Assembly: GCA_002753565.1 (NCBI GenBank) | Contig: PEAM01000031.1 | Coordinates: 1-51,858 of the forward strand | Origin: Magnetococcales bacterium | GTDB taxonomy: Bacteria > Pseudomonadota > Magnetococcia > Magnetococcales > JADFYX01 | Direction: 5' to 3' | DNA: 51,858 nt | Shown here: one piece after another, positions 41,578 through 49,524 of the stretch | Layout of the letters: every line of letters begins with the position of its first letter | Position numbering within the stretch: the first letter of the stretch is position 1 | The notes under the pieces: generated by a model | Told to the model about the DNA's origin: nothing | What the model saw: the letters and a program-made list of their open reading frames with translations, nothing else | Databases searched by the model: none | Position numbers and translations under genes: made by a program

Positions 41578-42348
41578 ATGTTTGGAGCAATTACGGGCGA
41601 TATCATTGGCTCAGTTTGGGAATTCAACCCTACGAAGAAAATTGATTTTCCATTGTTTGCACCAGGTTCAAGCTACACTGATGACACGGTGTTGACCGTT
41701 GCCGTTGCTGATGTATTGCTAAATAAGGGAGATTTTGCACAATCATTCCGAAAATATGCTCGTCGCTATCCGAGGGCCGGATATGGGGGAATGTTCCGCA
41801 AGTGGGCCGGTTCTGACTCTATGGGACCTTACAACAGTTTTGGGAACGGTTCTGCCATGCGTGTTTCACCAGTAGCTTGGGCTTTCGACTCGCTCGAGGA
41901 TGTTTTAAAGGCTGCCAAAATGAGCGCTGAAGTGACCCATAATCATCCAGAAGGAATCAAGGGAGCTCAGGCAACTGCGGGAGCTGCATTCCTGGCTCGA
42001 AAGGGTGGCAGTAAAAAGGAAATCAAGGCGTTTGTGGTAGACACTTTCGATTATGACCTAGACCGCACCCTGGAAGAGATTCGTCCAGAGTACTATTTCG
42101 ATGTGACTTGCCAAGGGTCTGTGCCTGAATCCATCATCGCTTTTCTTGAATCCAGCGACTATGAAAGCGCAGTTAGAAATGCAGTGTCCCTTGGCGGAGA
42201 TAGCGACACCATGGGGGCAATTACAGGGGCAATAGCTGAAGCCTACTATGCTGGTGTTCCAGATGATATCACCAGAGAGGTCTGGGGATACCTTGATGAA
42301 CAGCTCACTTATGTACTGCAAAAATTTATGGCTAAGTTCATAGATTAA
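41578..42348 (+). CDS. ADP-ribosylglycohydrolase (DraG/ARH type)
   Basis: The 256-aa protein removes ADP-ribose from proteins, nucleic acids or small molecules. It has the binuclear Mg site of the family: GAITGDIIGS at the N terminus, YTDDTVLTVAVAD near residue 37, FGNGSAMRVSPV near 93, and GGDSDTMGAITGAIAEAYY near 208. AGGAGG lies 7 nt before the ATG at 41578; a longer frame from 41557 is less likely. It lies 48 nt after the ARPP-1 gene, so both are probably co-transcribed. The substrate cannot be read from sequence. Confidence 0.94.
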   Translation: MFGAITGDIIGSVWEFNPTKKIDFPLFAPGSSYTDDTVLTVAVADVLLNKGDFAQSFRKYARRYPRAGYGGMFRKWAGSDSMGPYNSFGNGSAMRVSPVAWAFDSLEDVLKAAKMSAEVTHNHPEGIKGAQATAGAAFLARKGGSKKEIKAFVVDTFDYDLDRTLEEIRPEYYFDVTCQGSVPESIIAFLESSDYESAVRNAVSLGGDSDTMGAITGAIAEAYYAGVPDDITREVWGYLDEQLTYVLQKFMAKFID

Positions 42349-42355
42349 GTAGGAT

Positions 42356-42376
42356 TGCCTGCTGTAAGCACAGGCA
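42356..42376 (+). other. Intercistronic hairpin after the ARG gene
   Basis: TGCCTG at 42356 and CAGGCA at 42371 can pair around a 9-base loop. No run of T follows, so it is not a typical terminator. It may stabilise the upstream message or reduce read-through into the TPR gene, which starts 52 nt later. Confidence 0.3.
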
Positions 42377-42427
42377 GACAGATACCATTAGCGACTTTAT
42401 GAACTATGTTCATGTGGAGAGATATAA

Positions 42428-43477
42428 ATGAGCATCTGTATTGATGGATCAGTCCTGGTAATGAAATTGTCACGGCTTGAAAAATGTTATCCTGGTGGAG
42501 TTAGGCAATTTTTGTCTGATTTGCCAAATGGCGTGCAAGTCTCTGATGGGCGCCTACTCGGCCTGAGCTACATGGTGTTTGAAGATTTGCGAGCAGTTGA
42601 GAAACTCCTCAATCACCATGGCATGGTTGGTATTGAGAATGGAATATATCAGGATTACGCAGTACTGACTCAGGAGTTCGGCCTGCTATCTCCATGTGAT
42701 TGGTTGGAGTTTGAAATTTTACCAAGTAAGGAGTCAGTCTGTTGGATAGCGGGAGAAGCTCCTGGGAAAATTTCCTATTCAAAAAATTCATCCGGTAAGT
42801 CTGAAAAATTGGATTATTTTACGCCTGAAGAGGCAGCCTCTCGCTTGGTGTTCCAAAAATGTGAAGAGGGAGTTGCAGAATTTAAGGATTTGCAAACTGG
42901 TAAACATCAATATGTAGGATTCAGCGATCCATCGGCATTGTCTAATCTGCTTTACAATCGGTTGCGGTATTTATCAAACCGTATTCTAGAAAATGATGAC
43001 AAAAGAATTTCTGACCATGAAGAAAATGAAAAGGCAGGACTACCGATTGCTGAAATTATTGATGAGGTTGACCATTTGCTGCAAACGGCTGGACCGCACC
43101 AAGCGTTTGCTGCCTTAGTACAGGGAAAGGCATATAGGTCCACAGAGAATTGGCACAAAGCAGAGGAATCTTTCAGGAGGCACTTTGAGTATGAGGGAGC
43201 CATTCCAACCGTATTGCTTGATTTAACTTGGGCCCTTGGTGTTCAAGGCAAATTGGACCAAGCACTGGTGTGCGCGCAGAAAGCCGTTTCTATTATGAAA
43301 GATTCAGCGGCAGCGTGGGGAAATCTGGCCAATGTGCAGATGCAATTGGGGCAAACATCAAGCGCCAGAAAGTCATTGGATCAGGCGTTGGTTTTGGATC
43401 CTGCAGATCAAAAGAATCTGTATTTGAATGAAAAACTTAACCATATTCCAATAAAGGCAGTAGAATGTGGCTTATAA
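42428..43477 (+). CDS. Tetratricopeptide repeat protein
   Basis: The 349-aa protein has a unique N-terminal 200 residues, unrecognised, with DLPNGVQVSDGRLLGLSYM. A C-terminal helical array of TPR units follows (AFAALVQGKAYRSTENWHKA, LTWALGVQGKLDQALVCAQK, AAWGNLANVQMQLGQTSSAR, KSLDQALVLDPADQKN) at about residues 215-335. TPR arrays hold protein partners. GGAGAG precedes the ATG. The gene is more AT-rich than the phage genes. It follows the ADP-ribosylglycohydrolase by 79 nt on the same strand. Confidence 0.75.
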   Translation: MSICIDGSVLVMKLSRLEKCYPGGVRQFLSDLPNGVQVSDGRLLGLSYMVFEDLRAVEKLLNHHGMVGIENGIYQDYAVLTQEFGLLSPCDWLEFEILPSKESVCWIAGEAPGKISYSKNSSGKSEKLDYFTPEEAASRLVFQKCEEGVAEFKDLQTGKHQYVGFSDPSALSNLLYNRLRYLSNRILENDDKRISDHEENEKAGLPIAEIIDEVDHLLQTAGPHQAFAALVQGKAYRSTENWHKAEESFRRHFEYEGAIPTVLLDLTWALGVQGKLDQALVCAQKAVSIMKDSAAAWGNLANVQMQLGQTSSARKSLDQALVLDPADQKNLYLNEKLNHIPIKAVECGL

Positions 43478-43576
43478 TTTGTTTCAAAAGGTTGCATGGA
43501 CTGATATTCAAAGCCACGGTATGGTCATATAAGCCATTTTTTATGGTCAAGGGAGATACCTTAGCTGGGGACTTTA

Positions 43577-45370
43577 GTGCCAATGGGACGAAAAAAACGA
43601 AAAAACGATGCACCTTTGGAAGACGTACTGTCCGCTGCCAGCATGCTGGAGTTGGCGGGTAACCGCTATTACTGGCGCGGGAATGAATACTTCGAAGATA
43701 AAGCCGTCACCAGCCTGAAGGATATCGATGGGGTTATCACCGGAAAGGTGCAGGGTACACGCCCCTATAAGGTGCAACTCTGGATCGAGGACGGCGAACT
43801 GGAACACGAATGCTCCTGCCCGCTGGGGGAGGAATACGAATTCTGCAAACACTGTGTGGCGGTCGGGCTGGCCTGGCTGTCCAGGGACAAGAAGGCCCCA
43901 CTAGCGGAAGCAGGCAAAAATGCCAGCAACAGTATCGGGGAGAAGGACGTCCGGGATTTCCTAATAGGCAAGAGCAAAGAGGCCCTGGTGGAGATGCTAC
44001 TGGAACAGTGCGAGGAGGACGACCGGCTTAACCGTCGCCTGTTAGCCATGACCGCCAAGACCAGCCGAGATAAGCTGGATCTTTCAGTTTGGAAGGATGC
44101 CCTGGAAGAAGCAGCATGGTCGGATGACTTCGTTGATTGGCGGCACATGCCCGACTATTCCAGCGGTATTCACGAGGTGGTCGATTCCATTGAGGAGTTA
44201 CTCCACGAGGGCCATGCGGAGGCAGTAATTGAAATCACTGAGCATGGCCTCGCAGTCATAGAGCGCGCCATGGAACAGGTGGATGACTCCGGCGGCGACA
44301 TGGGCATGCTGATGGAGCAGTTGCAGGAGATTCACCTCAAGGCCTGCCGCAAAGCCATGCCGGAACCAGTCCCTCTGGCAGAACGGCTCTTCGCCTGGGA
44401 ACTGCGCACTGACTGGGATACCTTTTACCACGCCGCCGAAACCTATGCAGATGTTCTGGGAGATATTGGCCTGGTCCGGTATCGAAAATTGACCGAAGAG
44501 GCCTGGGCAAAAATCAAAGTGCTGGAACCTGGAGAACAGGATGCCAACCGCTATGACAGCAAGCGGTTCCGCATTACCTCCATGATGGAGTCATTAGCCA
44601 AGACGTCCGGCAACGTGGAAGAATTGGTGGCCATCAAGTCGAGAGATCTGTCTCGGCAGTTTCATTTCCTGGAGATTGCTGAGATCTACCAGAAGGATGG
44701 TCAGGATGACACCGCCCTGGAATGGGCTGAGCGAGGATGGAAAGCCTTTCCAGAGAAGAACGGAGACACTCGACTGCGGGAGTTTATCGCCCACTCCTAC
44801 CACCGGAGATACCGCCACGATGAAGCCATGCTACTGACCTGGACAGCCTTTACCGAACGGGTCTCGTTCGAGATGGTCAAGACACTGGCCGAACACGCCA
44901 AGCTGGCAAAGGCATGGCCGGAGTGGCGAGAAAAAGCGTTGTCCTACATTCGAGAGCAGATTTCAGCATCCAAACAGAACCAGACCAAACGTCGAGGTTG
45001 GGATTACTCATCTCATGGGGACCACTCCATTCTCGTCCAGGTGTTCCTGTGGGAGAAGGATATGGAGGCCGCTTGGAGTGAGGCCCGTGAGGGTGGATGC
45101 TCAGGTCCGCTCTGGCTGGAGTTGGCCGGATTACGAGAGAAGACGGACCCTCACAATTCGGTACAGATCTATCGGGAGCACATCCGGCATCTCTTGAAAC
45201 ACGCCGATAAGCGCAATTACGAGGAGGCTGTGAAGTACCTTGCTAAGATCAAGAAGCTACTCAGTGCCATGGGCAAGGTGCATGACTTTCCGGCCATCGT
45301 AGCCGGAGTTCGGAATGAGCATAGGCGAAAACGGAATCTGATGGCATTGCTGGACCGAAAGAAGTGGTAG
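43577..45370 (+). CDS. SWIM zinc-finger protein with helical repeats
   Basis: The 597-aa protein has a SWIM zinc finger near residues 75-95 (HECSCPLGEEYEFCKHCVAV, i.e. CxC...CxH). This fold binds DNA or proteins in mobile-element, kinase and Swi2-linked proteins. It is preceded by a small domain (GNRYYWRGNEYFEDKAVTSL). The remaining 480 residues are mainly helical pairs that look like TPR or HEAT repeats (FHFLEIAEIYQKDGQDDTAL, HSYHRRYRHDEAMLLTWTAF). The start at a GTG (43577) has GGGGA upstream; an ATG two codons later is possible. It heads a tight trio with the cyclase-like and 407-aa genes. Confidence 0.85.
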   Translation: MPMGRKKRKNDAPLEDVLSAASMLELAGNRYYWRGNEYFEDKAVTSLKDIDGVITGKVQGTRPYKVQLWIEDGELEHECSCPLGEEYEFCKHCVAVGLAWLSRDKKAPLAEAGKNASNSIGEKDVRDFLIGKSKEALVEMLLEQCEEDDRLNRRLLAMTAKTSRDKLDLSVWKDALEEAAWSDDFVDWRHMPDYSSGIHEVVDSIEELLHEGHAEAVIEITEHGLAVIERAMEQVDDSGGDMGMLMEQLQEIHLKACRKAMPEPVPLAERLFAWELRTDWDTFYHAAETYADVLGDIGLVRYRKLTEEAWAKIKVLEPGEQDANRYDSKRFRITSMMESLAKTSGNVEELVAIKSRDLSRQFHFLEIAEIYQKDGQDDTALEWAERGWKAFPEKNGDTRLREFIAHSYHRRYRHDEAMLLTWTAFTERVSFEMVKTLAEHAKLAKAWPEWREKALSYIREQISASKQNQTKRRGWDYSSHGDHSILVQVFLWEKDMEAAWSEAREGGCSGPLWLELAGLREKTDPHNSVQIYREHIRHLLKHADKRNYEEAVKYLAKIKKLLSAMGKVHDFPAIVAGVRNEHRRKRNLMALLDRKKW

Positions 45371-45386
45371 CAATGGGGCGCATATT

Positions 45387-46241
45387 GTGAAAACAGAAGA
45401 AAGGCTGGGAACTGTCGAAAGGGAAAGCATTTGTGCTTTCATTGACATATTGGGATTTAGTGATGTCATTTCAAATGGCCCAGTTGATAAAAGAAAAAAG
45501 CTGATTGAGTTGTTGTATTTATTTAATGAGAGTGCTGCTGATCTGAGCCCGAACGTCCAGAATCTTGGTATTGGCGTCCATATGGCACCATCATGCCAAG
45601 TAACAACATTTTCTGACTGTATAGCGCTTTCAGTCCCGTTTGACTCGCCCAAAGTCAGGATGACAGTTGGCGGCCAGACCATTGATTCGATGGTGACTGT
45701 ATCTAGCTACTTCTCGCACCTCGTCAACGTCATCGTTGGTATGACATGGAATGCGCTGAAGATTGGGGTTCTCGTTCGAGGTGGGGTGACAGTTGGCAGG
45801 CTTCACCATAGTAGTCGAGTCATCGCTGGGAAGGCGTTTGTAGATGCCTTCCAACTTGAAAAGAAAGCAAAATATCCAAGAATTGAGATTGATCCTGTTT
45901 TAACGAAGATGAAGGACAAACTCCCAAATTCGGGTGGTGACTTGGAGTATATTTTTGATGAAATGATCTATCATGAGCATGGAAGATATTTTTTGAATTG
46001 CCTTGGATTCCATATTGGGGTGTGGAGGGATCACAATTACTACAGGCAGCGCGATAGACTGGAACCTGAAAGTCATTCAGATGTTTTAGCACGGATAGTT
46101 AAGCGACTTGACGATGAATACAAAATCATCAAACGAAAAGGGGATAAAACGATCATTGAGAAGTGGGATTGGTTCATGGATGAGTTCCAGCGGCAAACCA
46201 AATCAGGACATTGGCCTCAGGCATTAGGACTTAAAAAATAG
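45387..46241 (+). CDS. Nucleotide-cyclase-like protein
   Basis: The 284-aa protein resembles class III nucleotide cyclases. FIDILGFSDVI near residue 18 holds the first metal-binding Asp, TTFSDCIALS near 71 the second, and IGVLVRGGVTVGRL near 125 matches the usual strand before the catalytic loop. YPRIEIDPVL follows. Similar short proteins are widespread as unnamed genes, and bacterial immune cyclases such as PycC belong to the same superfamily. The gene starts with a GTG 16 nt after the SWIM gene and ends 10 nt before the 407-aa gene. Activity, product and partner are unproven, and no Pycsar-type effector is adjacent. Confidence 0.6.
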   Translation: MKTEERLGTVERESICAFIDILGFSDVISNGPVDKRKKLIELLYLFNESAADLSPNVQNLGIGVHMAPSCQVTTFSDCIALSVPFDSPKVRMTVGGQTIDSMVTVSSYFSHLVNVIVGMTWNALKIGVLVRGGVTVGRLHHSSRVIAGKAFVDAFQLEKKAKYPRIEIDPVLTKMKDKLPNSGGDLEYIFDEMIYHEHGRYFLNCLGFHIGVWRDHNYYRQRDRLEPESHSDVLARIVKRLDDEYKIIKRKGDKTIIEKWDWFMDEFQRQTKSGHWPQALGLKK

Positions 46242-46251
46242 TGATAGAAAA

Positions 46252-47475
46252 ATGACCAAGTTGCCTCCCCACAAGTGGACCTTCGCTGCACGTTTCCGGC
46301 GGAACGCATTTGGCTGGCGCTCTCAACCTGCCTGCCGGCGGGTGAAAGAGGCCGTGGTAGAGATTAAGAAGGTAGCCAAAAATAATCCGGTGCTCGGGGC
46401 CGAGGGTGCTGTCAAATTTCTGGAGAAGGTAGCGCCCGCCCTGGAACAGGTGGATTCATCCTCTGGGGCCATCGGCACGGCAGTCAATAATGCCATTGAT
46501 GCTCTGGTCCCGATTATCGGCATAGCCCCCGTTGAGGACGAGCAGCGGGACAAATGGCTCCAGCGGGTATGGAAAGCCTACGAGACCGATGATTACTGCT
46601 ACCTGGACATTATGGGAGACAAATGGGGAGAGTTGTGCGCTTCACCAGAAATAGCATTCCGCTGGGCCGACCATTTCATTGAAACAGTTCGGGCTCATTG
46701 GAAGGAAGCCAAACGAAGTTCTGGCTGGGGAGGATATTATCGGGGCGTGACATCCTGCCTTTCCTCTCTGTTGGCCGCCGGTCGGTATCAGGAGTTGATT
46801 GACCTGCTTGAACTGGCCCCATATCCATTCTGGCACGATCACAGGTACGGCTTTTTTGCCATTGGTAAGCTCCATGGGAAGAAGGCTGCGATGGAGTTCG
46901 CTGACGGGTTTGACCGCACAAATGATCAGCATCTGATTGAGCGGGACAGCGAAGAATTTCTGCTGTCCATTGGTGAGGTAGAGGAAGCTTATCGACGCTT
47001 TGGTCTTCGGACCAACCAGGCCAACACCAACATCAATACCTTCCGGGCAGTGGTGAAGAAATACCCCCACAAGGATCCAGCTGAGGTTCTGATGGATCTG
47101 ATCGGCTCCACTCCGGGACAAGAAGGGAAATGGTTCGCCACGGCGCGTAAGTTGGGTTTTCGGGATTTGGCTCTTCGTTTAGCCAGCAAGAGTCCGTGTG
47201 ATCCCCATACCCTGAACCGTGCGGCCAGGGACACTTCCAAGGATGATCCAGAATTCGCCGTTGGCGTATCTCTGGCATCACTCCATTGGCTCTGCCAGGG
47301 ATACGGATACGAGATCACCGGGCTGGATGTGCTGGGTCCGTACCGGCTGGCAATTCAGGGGGCGGAGCAAATCAGCAAACTTGACGAGGTGAGACAGCAG
47401 ATCAGGGAAATGGTGATAGGCAAAGACCAGGGTTGCAAATTCGTCCAGGATATCCTGGCTCCGTATATACTTTGA
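46252..47475 (+). CDS. Unknown 407-aa helical protein, SWIM partner
   Basis: The 407-aa protein begins with a basic stretch (KWTFAARFRRNAFGWRSQPA), then EIKKVAKNNPVLGAEGAVKF and LEQVDSSSGAIGTAVNNAID. The rest is helical, possibly a repeat scaffold. I recall relatives as unnamed proteins beside SWIM-finger genes, which supports a functional pair, but no function is known. It lies 10 nt after the cyclase-like gene. The insertion element's transposase ends only 10 nt past its stop, so the last codons may be altered relative to relatives. Confidence 0.75.
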   Translation: MTKLPPHKWTFAARFRRNAFGWRSQPACRRVKEAVVEIKKVAKNNPVLGAEGAVKFLEKVAPALEQVDSSSGAIGTAVNNAIDALVPIIGIAPVEDEQRDKWLQRVWKAYETDDYCYLDIMGDKWGELCASPEIAFRWADHFIETVRAHWKEAKRSSGWGGYYRGVTSCLSSLLAAGRYQELIDLLELAPYPFWHDHRYGFFAIGKLHGKKAAMEFADGFDRTNDQHLIERDSEEFLLSIGEVEEAYRRFGLRTNQANTNINTFRAVVKKYPHKDPAEVLMDLIGSTPGQEGKWFATARKLGFRDLALRLASKSPCDPHTLNRAARDTSKDDPEFAVGVSLASLHWLCQGYGYEITGLDVLGPYRLAIQGAEQISKLDEVRQQIREMVIGKDQGCKFVQDILAPYIL

Positions 47476-47484
47476 GACGACTGG

Positions 47485-48603
47485 CTATGCTGCCTCCCGG
47501 TAGTAGGATCGGATAATCCCCCCGAGGGCCTCCCTACTCCGGATCGGTCCGGTCTCTTGGGGTTTAAAATCAATCTTGAGAACGTTGTTCTCCATACCGG
47601 CTCCGGTGTGTGGGCGTCCGGTGTTGTAATGGCGAGCCCAGGTGGAAACAATGTAGGCAAGTTGGGACCGGCTGAAACAGGTGAAAAAATCCAGACACTC
47701 ACGCTTTAGGCTGCCAATGAACGACTCGCAATAGGAATTTGCGGCGGGCGCGCGATGAGGAATTTGGATGATCCGGGCTCCCTCGGTTTTCCATACCTCG
47801 TTGAAAGGACCGGAAAATTTGGTGTCTGCGTCCCTGATCAGAAATCGAGGTTTGATGCCTTGATCATCACACCACATGGCAGCATTCCGGGCCTGCTGGG
47901 TGACCCAGGCACTGTCTGGGGAATATGTCGGCGTACTGCAGAAAACCCGACGACTGCTCAAATGGATAAACACCAAGATAAAAGCAGTCCTCTTGCCAAA
48001 AGGAGTAATGATGTCCTTGGTGAAGAAATCCGTCGCCACGATACTTTCCATGTGAGCTTTGATGAAGGTCATCCAATCCAGGGGAGGTTTTTTCTTTTCC
48101 TTTTCCGGGGTCGGATGAATACCGGCCTCCAAAAGGATACGTTTTACGGTGGTAGCTCCTGCATAGAGGCCAAGTTTCTTGAGTTCACCGGCGATACGGC
48201 GGTACCCCCATAGGGCGTTCTCTTTGGCCATACGTATGGCAGCGTCACGAAGTTCCTGAGTCAGGCGGGGACGCCCAAGGGGTTTGAATACTTCACCTTT
48301 GTTTGACTGACTGGCCCACCGTCGATAAGTAGCGGGCTTGACGATTTCCATCAGATCAGCGATATCTTGATCACATGCTTTGCCCAGGCGGAGAAGTTCT
48401 GACTTCTCTTCTGGAGATGGTGAGATTCTTTTGGTAGGGACCCGTGCCTGAAGAATTCTGATCTGGGCCTTGAGCAATCGGACCTGGGCATTGTGCCGAG
48501 GGCTGACAAAGTGGGTCATTAAGACCCAAAGGAGGGAAACGAACGCATCCATATTTGATGTAACCACCGCTGTGCTGTTTTTCAAAAATGGCTGAAAAGC
48601 CAT
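47485..48603 (-). CDS. IS transposase, integrase-core (DDE) type
   Basis: The 372-aa protein has an N-terminal helix-turn-helix half (GRPRLTQELRDAAIRMAKEN, LWGYRRIAGELKKLG) and an integrase core: VATDFFTKDI near residue 190 (first Asp), FLIRDADTKFSG near 255 (second Asp) and APAANSYCESFIGSLKRECL near 290 (Glu). This is the rve-type transposase group common as single-gene insertions. I could not define terminal inverted repeats or a target duplication, so the element's exact ends are open. A related copy's C terminus lies at the right edge. It lies between the 407-aa gene and the activator stub, and probably caused the rearrangement there. Confidence 0.88.
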   Translation of the reverse strand: MAFQPFLKNSTAVVTSNMDAFVSLLWVLMTHFVSPRHNAQVRLLKAQIRILQARVPTKRISPSPEEKSELLRLGKACDQDIADLMEIVKPATYRRWASQSNKGEVFKPLGRPRLTQELRDAAIRMAKENALWGYRRIAGELKKLGLYAGATTVKRILLEAGIHPTPEKEKKKPPLDWMTFIKAHMESIVATDFFTKDIITPFGKRTAFILVFIHLSSRRVFCSTPTYSPDSAWVTQQARNAAMWCDDQGIKPRFLIRDADTKFSGPFNEVWKTEGARIIQIPHRAPAANSYCESFIGSLKRECLDFFTCFSRSQLAYIVSTWARHYNTGRPHTGAGMENNVLKIDFKPQETGPIRSREALGGIIRSYYREAA

Positions 48604-48925
48604 AGGAATGGACGGATTCTACATTTTGGTACGGCTCTCAGCCAAGGGGCGCAGATCACCCCCCTTCCTATAATCAGAATTGAGGACCTGAAGCCCCCTC
48701 CTTCTACCCAGTACAGAGGTGTTTCGTCAAAATCGCCTTCAGCCCGGTAGAGTTTGGACACTGTTCGAAGTTCTGTACCCCAATCATTCACCTCCCTGGA
48801 TCAAACAACTAGGCGATCGCCTGATAAGGTTAATTTCCCCTTTATTTGCAGATAATAACAACCGACCCGCCACTACTTTCCCCCGGCTATTGGTAGGAAT
48901 TTCCGTTCTAAAAATTCAACACTGA
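48604..48925. other. Gap between transposase and activator stub
   Basis: These 320 bases hold no recognisable gene. They probably contain the upstream end of the insertion element and debris of the truncated activator. A minus-strand open frame (48582-48791) has no family resemblance and no clear start. Confidence 0.4.
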
Positions 48926-49522
48926 GACCTGATAGAATGTTCGATTCAGGCGCGGTACGCTCCAGTACTGGAATTGCTGATGTCATACTCATGGCCCGGC
49001 AACATCCGGGAGTTGCAGAATGCAATCCTGGCGGCGGCTGTGGATGCCCCGAGGAATATCGGCACGGCACATCTGCGTCAGCATCTGTCGGGGAAAGCTG
49101 AATTGCCAAAGGAAAAGGGAACGCCTTTGCCGGAGCGGATCATCTCAGTGCTGGAAAATTCGGTTCGGATGACGCTTGCCCAGATGCATGCCGATCTACA
49201 GGTGCCCAAGCCAACACTGCACCGGCATTTGGTGCGAATGGTCTCTGACAGGAAAATCCAGCGGATAGAAATCGCAGGATCTGTTCTCTATGTGCTTCAT
49301 GGAAAAATTTCTGACGGCATGAACGACTCGTTCACATCCCGCCAGGAACAAACAGTGACTATGGCCAGGGAGGAAGGCCGCATCACCCGGCAGAGGCTAG
49401 CAGATGCCCTTGGGGTTTCCATCCGAACGGCCAGTCGTGAATTAGCCGCTCTCGTAACCCAAAACGTACTAGTTCGCGACAACCAAAGAGGAAAACTGTC
49501 AGGATACAGGGTACTGACGTGA
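48926..49522 (+). pseudogene. C-terminal stub of a sigma54 activator
   Basis: The frame opens after a stop at 48923 and reads directly into the end of an AAA+ sigma54 activator domain (YAPVLELLMSYSWPGNIREL). This is the lid helix segment that normally follows some 200 residues of ATPase, which are missing. The rest has two winged-helix DNA-binding segments (VRMTLAQMHADLQVPKPTLH, and REEGRITRQRLADALGVSIR). It differs from the full activator at 38784, which ends in a Fis-type helix. A TTG at 48974 could initiate a 182-aa DNA-binding fragment. It is probably a remnant cut by rearrangement near the insertion element. It converges on the peptidase gene with a 2-nt gap. Confidence 0.7.
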
Positions 49523-49524
49523 CA

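Noticed and set aside
43577-47475. A complete Pycsar or CBASS system
   Set aside because: A cyclase-like protein is present but there is no recognisable cyclic-nucleotide-binding effector (TIR, membrane, nuclease or patatin) nearby. Kept only as a cyclase-like trio.
48582-48791. Minus-strand 69-aa frame beside the transposase
   Set aside because: No family resemblance, no clear start signal, and it lies in probable IS end or debris sequence.
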